DNA of 44,722 bases from Micromonosporaceae bacterium (GCA_020027875.1 JAHRHA010000051.1:1-44722); one strand, 5' to 3'; positions 15,574-25,103 are shown, counted from the first letter of the stretch. The notes: a model not told the origin generated them from the letters alone. Translations and numbers: made by a program.

Positions 15574-16940
15574 GGGTCGCCGAAAATGTGCCGGGCTTCG
15601 AACTCGCGGCCTACCAGAAGACCGTACGGGCACTGCTGCGTCACCCGCTCATGACCGCCGTCTACCCGGACGACCGGACCCTCCGAGCGGTCCGGCGATG
15701 GGGCGAGACTCTCCAGGCGGATCTTGTCGAGATGTTCGGCTACCGCCTGGAGATGCGTGGACACACCGCGCGCCTGGTTCGGGTCCAGGACGGGCTGGAC
15801 GCGAGCCGGCCGGCCACGGTACGGGACCGCCCACTGGATCGGCAGCGCTACGCCTATCTCGCACTCGCGCTGTCAGTGCTCGGCCGCGCCGGTATCCAGA
15901 TCACGCTCGGCGAGATGGCCGACGCCGTCGCCTCCGACGCATCCCGCATCTCCGGCCTGGGCCTCGACCCCGACCGGTACGCCGACCGGCGGGCCTTCGT
16001 CGATGCGGTGATGTGGCTTGAGGATCGGGGCGCGCTGCGTCTGGCCGACGGATCGGCGAGTTCCTGGGCGAGCGATCCGACCTGGGCCGAGGCACTCTAC
16101 GACATCGCCCGTGATGTCATCCACGCGCTCTATCGCCCCAATCGGGTGCTGCAGCACATCGGCAGCGTGGGATGGCTACTCGACCGGCCGGTCGGCACGA
16201 GCGAGAACGCGCTCCGGCGGGCGGCGGGCCATCGGGCGCGCCGGTTGCTGGTGGAACGTCCGGTAGTCTACTTCGCCGAGACGGATCCCGCCGTGCGCAA
16301 CCACCTACGCTCGTCCGCGATCGTCGAGGACCTCGAGCGGCTGACCGGGCTACGGGTGGAGCGACGCGCCGAAGGGGTCCTGCTCGTCGACACCGTTGGC
16401 TTCACCGACGCGCGCTTCCCCGGGACCGGCGCGGTGACGCAAGCAGCCCTGCTGCTGCTCGGCCGCATGGCCGACCGCGTCATCGACCCCGACGCGCGAA
16501 AACTGCCCCGCGTCGCTCCGCCAACCCACGCCGAGCGGCAGGCCCAGCTCATCGACCTGGTGGACCGCGGGCTGCCGGCGGCCGGGGTCTTCGCCGAGGC
16601 GACGGCGGACCTCGCGTACGCAGAGCTTCCCGAAGAGTCCGATGTGGAGGAAGTTCTAGGTGACGAGGTGGGCTATCCGTTTGTGTCCGACAGCTTCCTT
16701 CGTACCGCGATGAAGGAACTCATGGCCCAATACGGCACCGCATTCGGCGAGCGGTGGCGCGCCGACCCCAACCGCCTTCGCACCGAGGCGGTCGAGATGC
16801 TGGCGGACTTTCGTTTCGTGGAGCCCGTGGACGGGGGCGTAGTCGTGCTGCCGCTGACCGGGCGCTACCGCAACGTCGACGCAAAGCTCAAGCGGAGGCG
16901 GGCGCCCGCCGCACTGTTCAACCTCAAGGAGGGCACGTGA
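15570..16940 (+). CDS. jetB: Wadjet type II protein JetB (DUF2398 / TIGR02678-like), KITE-like subunit
   Basis: 456 residues from GTG 15570, overlapping the jetA stop (GTGA). Family features are YQKTVRALLRHPLMTAVYPDD near the N-terminus, LALSVLGRAGIQITLGEMAD, FVDAVMWLEDRGALRLADG (winged-helix), RRLLVERPVVYFAETDPAVR and the C-terminal FRFVEPVDGGVVVLPLTGRY. JetB corresponds to MukE, a dimer of winged-helix subunits bound to the kleisin. Length is normal. It is translationally coupled at both ends. Confidence 0.9.
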   Translation: MRVAENVPGFELAAYQKTVRALLRHPLMTAVYPDDRTLRAVRRWGETLQADLVEMFGYRLEMRGHTARLVRVQDGLDASRPATVRDRPLDRQRYAYLALALSVLGRAGIQITLGEMADAVASDASRISGLGLDPDRYADRRAFVDAVMWLEDRGALRLADGSASSWASDPTWAEALYDIARDVIHALYRPNRVLQHIGSVGWLLDRPVGTSENALRRAAGHRARRLLVERPVVYFAETDPAVRNHLRSSAIVEDLERLTGLRVERRAEGVLLVDTVGFTDARFPGTGAVTQAALLLLGRMADRVIDPDARKLPRVAPPTHAERQAQLIDLVDRGLPAAGVFAEATADLAYAELPEESDVEEVLGDEVGYPFVSDSFLRTAMKELMAQYGTAFGERWRADPNRLRTEAVEMLADFRFVEPVDGGVVVLPLTGRYRNVDAKLKRRRAPAALFNLKEGT

Positions 16941-19900
16941 GCATCGCGCTGGGCTCACCGCGGACGGCGGCGCAGTCCGAGTCCCTAACTGGCCGATTCG
17001 TGCCCACCCGCGCCGGGATCATCAACCTGTGGGACTACCGCGACGAGGAGTTCGTCTTCGCCGACGGGTGGCTGGTGCTGCGCGGCCCCAACGGGTCCGG
17101 CAAGACGAAGGCGTTGGAGGTGCTCTTTCCGTTCGTCCTTGATGGACGGATCGAGCCACGCCGGCTGAATCCGTTCGCGAGCGAGGAACGGACGATGAAG
17201 TCCAACCTGCTCTACCGCGGGCAGGAGTCCGGGTTCTCCTACGCCTGGCTGGAGCTAACCGACGGCGTCGAATACGTGACGGTCGGCGTCGGGCTGCGTG
17301 CGCAGAAGCACAGCGACAAGGTGACCCGGTGGTATTTCGTCGCCGACGGTCGGGTGGGTGTCGACCTCTCGCTGCTGGATGCCGAGGATCGACCAGTTGT
17401 ACGCAAACAGCTCGCCGCCCAGCTCCCAGCCGACGCCGTTCGCGACAGCGCCGAGGAGCACCGGGCCGCCGTCGACGCACGGCTGTTCGGCCTCGGGTCG
17501 GAACGGTACGAGCAGCTGCTCAATCTGGTGCTCACGCTGCGCCGGCCACAGCTGGCGAAGAACCTCGACCCGGTGCGCCTCTCCGACACGCTCACCGATG
17601 GTCTGCGCCCCATCGACGAGGACCTTCTCGGCGAGGCGGCCCGTTCCTTCGACGACATGGAGGCGGTGCAGCGCACGCTGGACGGCCTCGTCGCCGCCGA
17701 CGAGGCGACCCGGGCGTTCCTCGCCATCTACACGACCTATCTGCGCACGCATGCGCGGTCGGCAGCGGACGCGGTCAGCCGCCGCCGCGCCGATGTCGTC
17801 GGGAAGCGTTCGGCGCTGGAGGAGGCGCGCAGCGTTCACATCAATACCGCCGCGGCGAGGGACGAGGCGAGCGCCGCCCTCGAGCATGCCGAACACGAAC
17901 CGAACCGCCTGCGCGCTCGACTGGAGCGGCTGAAGACGTCGGCGGCCTATCAGTCCGCTGGGCAACTCGCGGACCTGGAACGTCTGGTGCTCCAGATCCA
18001 GGAGGCGGCGGCGCACGCCCGTGGCGAGCTCGCCGCACGGCGGGTGCAGACCACCCGGCGCGCCGAGGAGCTCGCCGCGGCTCAGCGCGGCCTGCTCGAC
18101 CTCGAGAATGAGGCATCCAGGCTGGCGCGCAATCTGGCCGAGGAGGCCGAGGCGGCCGGGATCGCCTGGCTGGCGGAGGATGCCGAGCCGGACGGCTTCG
18201 CGGTGCGGTTGGCCGGCCGGGTCACCGCCAGACAGGCCGACGTCGCCGCCGTGCGGGTGGCGGCGGAGCGGTTGGCCCGGGCCGAGCGGGACCGGGACAA
18301 GGCCGCCGACGCCCTGGCCCGGGCGCGAACGGCCGCCGCGGACGCCGAATCGGCCGAGCTGGCCGCGGCGGCGCGAGTCGAGGAGGTGCGGGCCGACGCT
18401 CGTCGCGGTCTCGCCGCGTGGGCGGACCGACACGCGGAGACCGTGGGTGCGCTGGGCACGCCGGAGCTGCTGGATAGCCTGGCCGGGGCGCTTGCCACGG
18501 CGGGCGAGAAGGCCGCCGACGACCCCCGTCTCGTCTTCGGCCGGCTGACCGCGACGGCCGTACAGGCTCTGCACGACGAGCGGACGACGCTGCGGTCCCA
18601 GATGTCCACTGTGGAAATCCAGCGGAACGCGGTGGCGCAGGAGCGGGCCGCGATCATGGCGGAACGGGACGATGCGCCCGCACCGTGGTGGGCCAGACCG
18701 GCAGACCGCGTGGACCGGCCTGGCGCGCCGCTATGGCAGGTCGTCCGCTTCGCCGATGGTCTGTCCGATATGGAGACAGCAGCCATCGAGGCGGCGCTCG
18801 AGGCCGCGAACCTGCTCGACGCGTGGGTCCACCCCGACGACGCGACGACGGCCGCCGCACTGGCGGCCGGGGTGGCGGACGGCTTCCTCGTACCGGCTCT
18901 GCCCGAAGCCAGGCCGAAGGGCCGGTCGCTCGCCGCAGTGCTCGTCCCGGAGGAGCAGGCGCACGTCGACAGCGCCCGCATCCGGGCCATACTCGAGTCC
19001 GTGGCGCTCGAGACTCAGTCACGCGAAACGGCGCTTGTTGCGGCTACGCTTGGCGGGCCTTCCGTCTCGACCGGCGGCCAGTTCGCCCAGGGCATTCAGG
19101 TCGGTGGTTACGCCAAACCGACGCCGGAGTTTATCGGCGCCACGGCCCGGGCTCGCCGCCGTGCGGCCCGAATTGCCGACTGCGATCGCCGTCTCGGCGA
19201 GTTTGCCGTGACGATAGCGGACTTGGGGCGGCGCGAGTCCACTGTCACCTCGCTCCTGGATGCCGTCGCGGCGGCGGAGCGGGAACTTCCCGGCGTGGCG
19301 GACATCCTCGAGGCACTACGCCATCACGACCGCGCGGCCACGATCCTCCGCACGGCCCGGGAGGCAGAGGACACGGCCGCCGGGGCACATGACGCCTCGA
19401 TGGCGGAGGTCGGAGCGGCCGATCTCGCGCTGCGCCGAGTCTGCGCCGAGCGGTCGCTGCCGGCCGAGCAGATCGACGGTACCGATGCGGCGGTGCGCCG
19501 TTTTGAACGGACGGGTGAACGTCTCGTCGGCGCTCGCCGAGAGGCCGCCACGGCGGCGTTGGCCGCGACGCAGGCGGGTGACCGCGTCGCCGAGGCGGAG
19601 ACGCAGCAGGCGCGTGCCGGCGACGCCGCCCGTGAGTCGGATCGCCGTCACGAGGCGGAGTCCGAGCAGCTGCGTGCTCTCCATGACACGGTCGGGGCCG
19701 AGGCCGCGGCCGTCTTGGCCGACGTCGCACGCACCGACGCCGAGCTCGTCGCGGCGGAGCAGGTGCTCCGGGCGTCGCGCGACGTCGCGGTCGCGGCCGA
19801 GAAGAGACTCGCCGCTTCGGAGACATCGGAGGCGGCTGCCCGGGTGGCGCTCGGCACGGCCGTGGCCGAGGAGCAGGACCAGGCCCGCTCGCTCGCGCCG

Positions 19901-21151
19901 TTCGCCCACGCCGACCTGCTCGAGCTGCTCCGCTGCCCCACCCACCTGCGCTGGCCGGCGCAGCTGTCGGACTGGCCGGAGCCGACGGCCGATGCGAGCC
20001 TGCCCGATGCCGTGGTCGCGCTGCACGAAGCGATCCTGGTGACGACCCGGGACCTCACCCCAACCGAAACGTCGATCAAGCAGAGCGCGACCCGCCTGAC
20101 GAAGGCCTTCGATGACCTGCAGGCTCAGCTCTCGGCGGCCAGCCAGGAGCACCGGCCCGAGTGGTCGGCCGACGCGGGGATCATCCTGGTCAAGGTGGCC
20201 GACGAGCAGGGGTACGCGCCGGTGAAGGTCTTCGCCGACCGGGTCGCCCGGGAGCGCCGGGACACCGAAGTGCTGCTCACCGAGTCGGAGCGCCGCATCC
20301 TCGAGGACACGTTGCTAGGCTCGCTGGCCGGCCAGATCCACCAGCGCACGATCGACGCGCGCGATCTCGTCGACGCGATGGACCGGGAGATGCGCTCGCG
20401 GCGCATGTCGTCAGGCGTGAGCGTCGGTGTTGGCTGGCAGCTCGCCGACGACCTGGACGAGGAGCAGCGCGCCGTGTGCAAGCTGCTCGAGAAGAATCCC
20501 GCCCGGCTCGGGCCAGATGACCTGGCCCGGTTGCGGCGGCACTTCGCCGGCCGCATCAAGGTTGCGCGGGCGGTACGCGGCGAGCAGTCCTACCGGGACC
20601 TGCTCGCCAGTGTCCTCGACTACCGCCGGTGGCGGGCCTTCGCGTTCCGGCTGCACCGACCGGGCGGGCAGACCGAGCCGCTGACCAAAGCACGGCACAG
20701 CCAGCTCTCCGGCGGCGAGCAGGCCGTGTCGCTGCATCTACCGCTGTTCGCGGCCGCCCACGCGCTCTTCACATCAGCCCGGCCGACGTGCCCACGGCTG
20801 CTGGCGCTCGACGAGGCGTTCGCGGGCATCGATGACACGGGCCGGGCGGAGCTTATGGGGCTCGCCGTACAGTTCGACCTGGATCTGCTCATGACCGGCT
20901 ACGACCTCTGGGCCACCAACGCGAACGTGCCGGCCTGTGCCCACTACGACCTGTCGCACGCGCCCATGGAGCACACGGTCTCGGCATTGCTTCTGGTCTG
21001 GGACGGTGCGGAGAGCCTGGCCGACTTCGACGGTTCGCTCGCCGCCTCGCTCGGTTCGCCGGGCACCCGGACGAGACCGGGCTCCCAGGTGGCGGCCGAG
21101 GACCTCTTCGCCGCCGAGGAAGATGTCGGTCCGGCAGAGGGTGAGGAGTGA
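16937..21151 (+). CDS. jetC: Wadjet type II protein JetC (TIGR02680-like), SMC-type ATPase
   Basis: 1404 residues from GTG 16937, overlapping the jetB stop. Walker A is GPNGSGKT at residues 50-57. Long Ala/Arg/Glu-rich coiled coils follow, interrupted by a globular hinge-like segment at about 570-720 (WQVVRFADGLSDMETAAIEA, DGFLVPALPEARPKG). A second coiled coil leads to the C-terminal head with HSQLSGGEQAVSLHLPLF (ABC signature, residues 1257-1262) and Walker B RLLALDEAFAGID (Asp1292, Glu1293). This is the MukB-like motor that extrudes DNA loops on plasmids. The head motifs all look intact. Confidence 0.94.
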   Translation: MSIALGSPRTAAQSESLTGRFVPTRAGIINLWDYRDEEFVFADGWLVLRGPNGSGKTKALEVLFPFVLDGRIEPRRLNPFASEERTMKSNLLYRGQESGFSYAWLELTDGVEYVTVGVGLRAQKHSDKVTRWYFVADGRVGVDLSLLDAEDRPVVRKQLAAQLPADAVRDSAEEHRAAVDARLFGLGSERYEQLLNLVLTLRRPQLAKNLDPVRLSDTLTDGLRPIDEDLLGEAARSFDDMEAVQRTLDGLVAADEATRAFLAIYTTYLRTHARSAADAVSRRRADVVGKRSALEEARSVHINTAAARDEASAALEHAEHEPNRLRARLERLKTSAAYQSAGQLADLERLVLQIQEAAAHARGELAARRVQTTRRAEELAAAQRGLLDLENEASRLARNLAEEAEAAGIAWLAEDAEPDGFAVRLAGRVTARQADVAAVRVAAERLARAERDRDKAADALARARTAAADAESAELAAAARVEEVRADARRGLAAWADRHAETVGALGTPELLDSLAGALATAGEKAADDPRLVFGRLTATAVQALHDERTTLRSQMSTVEIQRNAVAQERAAIMAERDDAPAPWWARPADRVDRPGAPLWQVVRFADGLSDMETAAIEAALEAANLLDAWVHPDDATTAAALAAGVADGFLVPALPEARPKGRSLAAVLVPEEQAHVDSARIRAILESVALETQSRETALVAATLGGPSVSTGGQFAQGIQVGGYAKPTPEFIGATARARRRAARIADCDRRLGEFAVTIADLGRRESTVTSLLDAVAAAERELPGVADILEALRHHDRAATILRTAREAEDTAAGAHDASMAEVGAADLALRRVCAERSLPAEQIDGTDAAVRRFERTGERLVGARREAATAALAATQAGDRVAEAETQQARAGDAARESDRRHEAESEQLRALHDTVGAEAAAVLADVARTDAELVAAEQVLRASRDVAVAAEKRLAASETSEAAARVALGTAVAEEQDQARSLAPFAHADLLELLRCPTHLRWPAQLSDWPEPTADASLPDAVVALHEAILVTTRDLTPTETSIKQSATRLTKAFDDLQAQLSAASQEHRPEWSADAGIILVKVADEQGYAPVKVFADRVARERRDTEVLLTESERRILEDTLLGSLAGQIHQRTIDARDLVDAMDREMRSRRMSSGVSVGVGWQLADDLDEEQRAVCKLLEKNPARLGPDDLARLRRHFAGRIKVARAVRGEQSYRDLLASVLDYRRWRAFAFRLHRPGGQTEPLTKARHSQLSGGEQAVSLHLPLFAAAHALFTSARPTCPRLLALDEAFAGIDDTGRAELMGLAVQFDLDLLMTGYDLWATNANVPACAHYDLSHAPMEHTVSALLLVWDGAESLADFDGSLAASLGSPGTRTRPGSQVAAEDLFAAEEDVGPAEGEE

Positions 21152-22353
21152 GTCTCGACGAGCTTCGCGACGCGGCGTGGCGGCGAGTGCTCGCGGCCGC
21201 ACGGCGCAGGCTGGAGGCGACGGGCGGATCGCTCACCGGGTCGGTAGGTCTGCGCTCGCCGACCGAGGCCGAGCGCAGGCTCATCATCGGGATCACCGGC
21301 ACGCACCGGTCTTCTACGGTGGCCAGAGTGCGGCTGCCGCTGTCGGAACTGGACGACTGGCTACGGCAGGCGCACGGTGTTGGGTTGGCCGAGGTTCTGT
21401 CCATCGTGGATGGTCAACCGGTACGGGATCGGCCAGCCGACCGGCTGCGGGAGGCGTTGGCCCGGGATACTCTGCTGGTGGCCGCGCGGCGTTCCCCGCA
21501 CGCGGGAGCACCGTGGTTCGAGGCCTGGCTGGAGGAGATCGCCAGCGACGGCACGCTGACCCGGCTGGTGCGCCGGGCCTCGGATGATCTTACTTCGGCC
21601 CTGGCCGTGCTGGACCGGCTGCCGGCGGACGGTGTGCCACTCCCGGTCCTCGCCGAGACCGCGCTCGGCGACACGAAAGGGCTCTCGGGCACTCCCGCCG
21701 CTGGGCTGGTACTGCGCGCCCTGGCGGTCTGGCAGGGCGTGCCGGCGCCGTCGGCGCCGTCGGCGGCGGAGGACGAACGCGCGCTCTGGGACGACGCTGG
21801 CGTCATCGTCGACGACCTGGCCAGCCAGGTGTTGGTGCTGAACCTGCCGTCGAAGGGTGGCATGGTGGCGGACTGGCTCAACTCGGCGGCGATGGCCGGC
21901 TTGCCGTTTCGGCTCACCCTGCACCAGCTGTCCTCGTCGCCCGTCGTGCCCTCCGTCGACGTCGTCTACGTCTGCGAGAACCCGGCCGTCCTCCGCGCGG
22001 CTGCTGGTGGACCGTGCGCACCGCTGATGTGCACCGAGGGTGCCGCCTCGGTCGCCTGCCGCCGGCTCGTCGCGGCGGTGGTCGCCGCGGGCGCGCAGGT
22101 GCTGTGGCGCAACGACTTCGACTGGCCGGGGCTGCGCATGACCGCCGCCGCCCTCGAGCGGTTCGGCGCGCAGCCATGGCGGATGGGTCGCCAGGATTAC
22201 GGTGCCGCGGGACCGGGCGGCACGCCCCTGCGTGGCGCTCCTGCGGCCAGCCCATGGGATCCCGAACTGGCCGAGATGATGGCGCGAACGGGAACGTCGG
22301 TAATGGAGGAGCGGCTGCTCTCCCACCTCCTCGCCGACCTGCGTCGCGCCTGA
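21148..22353 (+). CDS. jetD: Wadjet type II protein JetD (DUF2399/DUF3323, TIGR02679-like), Toprim-type nuclease subunit
   Basis: 401 residues from GTG 21148, overlapping the jetC stop. The N-terminal half is helical with a DUF3323-like TEAERRLIIGITG. The C-terminal half has the Toprim-like catalytic set VVYVCENPAVL (Glu277) and LWRNDFDWPGLRM (Asp323, Asp325), related to Spo11/Topo VI-A. JetD cleaves circular DNA once JetABC has extruded it, which is how Wadjet restricts plasmids. The acidic residues are present, so the effector appears intact. It ends 10 bases before the convergent methyltransferase gene. Confidence 0.92.
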   Translation: MSLDELRDAAWRRVLAAARRRLEATGGSLTGSVGLRSPTEAERRLIIGITGTHRSSTVARVRLPLSELDDWLRQAHGVGLAEVLSIVDGQPVRDRPADRLREALARDTLLVAARRSPHAGAPWFEAWLEEIASDGTLTRLVRRASDDLTSALAVLDRLPADGVPLPVLAETALGDTKGLSGTPAAGLVLRALAVWQGVPAPSAPSAAEDERALWDDAGVIVDDLASQVLVLNLPSKGGMVADWLNSAAMAGLPFRLTLHQLSSSPVVPSVDVVYVCENPAVLRAAAGGPCAPLMCTEGAASVACRRLVAAVVAAGAQVLWRNDFDWPGLRMTAAALERFGAQPWRMGRQDYGAAGPGGTPLRGAPAASPWDPELAEMMARTGTSVMEERLLSHLLADLRRA

Positions 22354-22363
22354 ACCCGCAGCG

Positions 22364-23104
22364 TCAGAGGGTCGCGGTCACGATCAGCCGCCGGCTGGCC
22401 GGGGTCAGCGGCGTGCCGTCCTCGCCATAGCCGTCAACCGCCGTGAAACCTGCCGTGAGCAGCCAATCGCGCAATTCGGTGAACGTGAACATCCGCACGA
22501 AGAACGGGAAATGCCGAACCTGGCCGCCGCGGACGATAATCCGCTCCGTCGATATCCGGCCGGTCAACGGCTCGATCTGCGACCGGTCGATCATCAAGTC
22601 ACCGTCGCGTTCGCTCACGCGGGCCGGCTGGAACTCGCGCACGATCAGGTCGCGGTTGTTGAGCTCGAGCGCGGCCCGGCCACCCGGCCTGAGGGCTCGC
22701 ACGATCTGCGACAGGACTTCCCGGTTGCCGTCGTCGTCGAAGTACCCGAACGCGGTGAACCAGTTGACGACCCGGTCGAAGCGTCCCGTCCACGGGATCG
22801 CGCGCATGTCTCCCTCGACGTACTCGACCGCGACCCCGCGGGCCTCGGCGTCTTTCCGGGCTAGGTCCAAGAACATTGATGTCGCGTCGAGTCCCGTCAC
22901 CTCGCAGCCTCGAGCCGCCAGACGATTCGAGATCCGGCCATGGCCACAGGCCAGGTCCAACACCCGCATGCCGGGCTCGAGCTCGAGCAGGCGCCAGATC
23001 AGGTCAGTCTCGGCATCGCTTCTTTCGTCGGTGAGTCCGGCGGCATAAAAGTACAGGTAGTCCTCATCGAACACCGACCCCGCATCGAACGCTTGCTCGT
23101 CCAC
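22364..23104 (-). CDS. Class I SAM-dependent methyltransferase
   Basis: 246 residues from GTG 23104, chosen because GGGAGG lies four to six bases upstream. Motif I is MRVLDLACGHGRISNRLA, followed by EVTGLDATSMFLDLARK, VEYVEGDMRAIPW, FDRVVNWFTAFGYFDDD and ALRPGGRAALELNNRD. The FGYFDDxxN pattern resembles small-molecule methyltransferases of the UbiE-like superfamily in actinobacteria. The substrate is unknown. It converges on the Wadjet operon and is probably unrelated to it. Confidence 0.85.
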   Translation of the reverse strand: MDEQAFDAGSVFDEDYLYFYAAGLTDERSDAETDLIWRLLELEPGMRVLDLACGHGRISNRLAARGCEVTGLDATSMFLDLARKDAEARGVAVEYVEGDMRAIPWTGRFDRVVNWFTAFGYFDDDGNREVLSQIVRALRPGGRAALELNNRDLIVREFQPARVSERDGDLMIDRSQIEPLTGRISTERIIVRGGQVRHFPFFVRMFTFTELRDWLLTAGFTAVDGYGEDGTPLTPASRRLIVTATL

Positions 23105-23163
23105 GCTGCCTCCCGTTGTCACCCACGGAGAATCGTCGCATCTTGGGTGGATTACATGTGGCA

Positions 23164-23803
23164 CTACAGCGCACGGCCCTCCCCTAGGAAGCCCGCGCGT
23201 GAGCGGCTAGGCCTCCACCGGCTACGGTGGACCACCTCGTCTGTGTGCTTGCGCCTGCTACTCAGGTCGCGGGCCGGCTCGTCGGAACAACCCAATGTGA
23301 TGGCGCCGATCGGGGTGAACTGCTGCGGTACGTCGAACGCCACCCGGAACGCCTCGATCCGCTCGCGCGGAATGCCGAAGAAGCAGGCACCCAGCCCCGC
23401 GTCCACGGCCGTGAGCAGCATCATCAGCGACGCGAATCCAGTGTCGATGTCCCAGTAGGGCGCTGGCCACCACTCCTCGGACCGGTCGACGAAGCCCTTG
23501 TCCTGCTGGGCATCGCGGTCCAGGTAGGCCGCCTTGTTCGACAGCGCATCACCACAGGCGCGTCGAAGGTGGCCACGAACCATCGGTCGGCATCCTCGTC
23601 CGGTGTCGCCGCCGTTCGGAACCGCGCGACATCATCCGGAGAGTCCAAGACGAGGAAGCCCCAACTCTGCGAGAAGCCCGCGGACGGCGCAGAAAGGCGT
23701 TGCGCACGATCCTGTCGACCACATCGGACGGAACCGGCCTCGTCACGTCGTACCTTCTGATCATCCGACGGCGTCGGACGACATCCTGAACCTCCATGGC
23801 CAT
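23164..23803 (-). pseudogene. Nitroreductase-family gene broken by two frameshifts
   Basis: From ATG 23803 (or 23797) the frame reads MEVQDVVRRRRMIRRYDVTRP and VVDRIVRNA, the FMN-binding N-terminus. Around 23690-23700 it shifts, and the next frame carries APSAGFSQSWGFLVLDSPDD and DRWFVATFDAPV. Near 23555 it shifts again, with a few codons apparently lost, into a third frame with CGDALSNKAAYLDRD, YWDIDTGFASLMMLLTAVDA, LGACFFGIPRERIEAF and FTPIGAITLGCSDEPARDLS. The three pieces join into a full-length nitroreductase of about 210 residues. The normal stop also seems lost, since the last frame runs on to 23164. It is divergent from the aldo/keto reductase gene. Confidence 0.8.
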
Positions 23804-23891
23804 ACCCTGACGGCTTCGCGTCCGCCCCGTCAACGCCGCCACGGGCTCCCACTCGAGCGTCAATTGCGACGGCGCGGGCTACTTTTGTCGG

Positions 23892-24773
23892 ATGCCTACT
23901 GATGAGATCACTGCGGCTTCGGCGGGTTCGTGGACGCTAGGCGACCTGACCGTCAACCGGATTGGATTCGGCGCGATGCGCCTCACCGGCAGCGCCGCCT
24001 TCGACCTCGGCACGCCAAGCGACCGGGACCGGGTCATCGGCGTGCTGCGCCAAGCGGTCGAGCTAGGTGTGAACCACATCGACACGGCGGCGTTCTACTT
24101 CTCGCCGCTGCGCTCGGCCAACGAACTGATCAACCGGGCGCTGGCGCCCTACCACGACGATCTGGTCATCACCACCAAGGTCGGGCCAGGCCGGGATCCG
24201 TCCGGCGAATGGCTTCCGCTGGCCCGGCCGGATCAACTGCGTGGGCAGGTCGAGGAGAACCTTCGACAGCTCGGCCGCGACCATCTGGATGTGGTGAACT
24301 TGCGGCGGCTGCCCGGCCTAGATTCGATCGCGGAGCATTTCGGCGCGCTTGCCGAGCTGCGCGACGCAGGCCTGATCAGGCATCTGGGTATCTCAAACGT
24401 CCAACCAGACCATCTCGCGCAGGCCGAGGCGATCGCGCCGGTCGTGTGCGTGCAGAACGCGTATGGCATCGACATCGGGCGTGTCAACGACGAGTTCCTG
24501 CGAGTGTGTGGCGAGCATGGCGTCGCGTTCGTACCGTTCTTCGCCATCGCCGGCTCCGGGCGTGAGGCGGGCGGTGTGACCGACAACGACGCGGTGCTCG
24601 CCATCGCACGCGCGCACGAGGCAACGCCTGCGCAGGTCCGCCTCGCCTGGACGCTGCACCGCGGGCCACACGTGCTGGCCATCCCCGGTACCGGCAACCC
24701 GGCGCACCTGGTTGCCAACGTCGCCGCCGGGGCGCTCCGCCTGTCGGCGGACGAGTTGGCCAGCCTCACGTAG
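23892..24773 (+). CDS. Aldo/keto reductase family oxidoreductase
   Basis: 293 residues from ATG 23892. NADPH-dependent (beta/alpha)8 features: LGDLTVNRIGFGAMRLTGS, HIDTAAFYFSP (Asp and Tyr of the catalytic set), LVITTKVGPGRD (Lys), HLDVVNLRRLPG, IRHLGISNVQPDHLAQAEA and HVLAIPGTGNPAHLVAN. At the position of the usual catalytic His the sequence has Arg (DVVNLRR), as in the YdbC-like subgroup, so the active site is atypical. TACTTT at 23880-23885 ends six bases before the ATG and suggests a leaderless transcript. The substrate is unknown. Confidence 0.88.
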   Translation: MPTDEITAASAGSWTLGDLTVNRIGFGAMRLTGSAAFDLGTPSDRDRVIGVLRQAVELGVNHIDTAAFYFSPLRSANELINRALAPYHDDLVITTKVGPGRDPSGEWLPLARPDQLRGQVEENLRQLGRDHLDVVNLRRLPGLDSIAEHFGALAELRDAGLIRHLGISNVQPDHLAQAEAIAPVVCVQNAYGIDIGRVNDEFLRVCGEHGVAFVPFFAIAGSGREAGGVTDNDAVLAIARAHEATPAQVRLAWTLHRGPHVLAIPGTGNPAHLVANVAAGALRLSADELASLT

Positions 24774-24806
24774 CCCCCACACGCCGGTCAATGACGATGC
24801 GACCGA

Positions 24807-25103
24807 AGCCCAACTCTTGACGGGCAGAGCGCGAGGGATCTCTATCACAAGCGGGAAGTCGGCGTCACCGCGGCAATGCGGGACAGTACGCTCGTGCACG
24901 GCTGCCGCTTTCACCAGGCGTGGTACGCCGACGACGGCACCGCCTTCTACGCTCTGGCGTTCTGGGAGACACGGGATGGGGCTAGCTCCTTCTTTCATGA
25001 ATGGTAAATCGAGAACGAACCCGGCGAGATTGCCATCCCATTGTCCGGTGACATAGGGCTCGTTTCGCTGCCAATGGCGCCGCCAGGGTCGGCGGGCACT
25101 TGA
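24807..25103 (+). pseudogene. Remnant of a small unknown protein gene, with in-frame TAA and no start
   Basis: One frame gives LYHKREVGVTAAMRDS, HGCRFHQAWYADDGTAFYA, LAFWETRDGASSFFHEW, then TAA at 25005-25007, then IENEPGEIAIPLSGDIGLV in the same frame, ending at TGA 25101-25103. The pieces read as one continuous compact alpha+beta domain, with the stop replacing one codon between W and IENE. No start codon or ribosome binding site is found at the 5' end. I have the impression of an actinobacterial hypothetical family with FHRAWYADDGSAFYA-type motifs but cannot name it. It fills the gap between the reductase and lon. Confidence 0.55.

Noticed and set aside
17255..18574. Long minus-strand open frame inside jetC (and similar ones at 19316-20152, 21361-22326 and 14095-14838)
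   Set aside because: Low-complexity Arg/Gly/Val-rich products without motifs, mirrored by strongly conserved Jet proteins on the plus strand.
21740..21775. Repeated GGCGCCGTC units in jetD as a functional repeat
   Set aside because: It only encodes a short Pro-Ala-Pro-Ser linker; slippage-prone coding repeats like this are common in GC-rich genomes.
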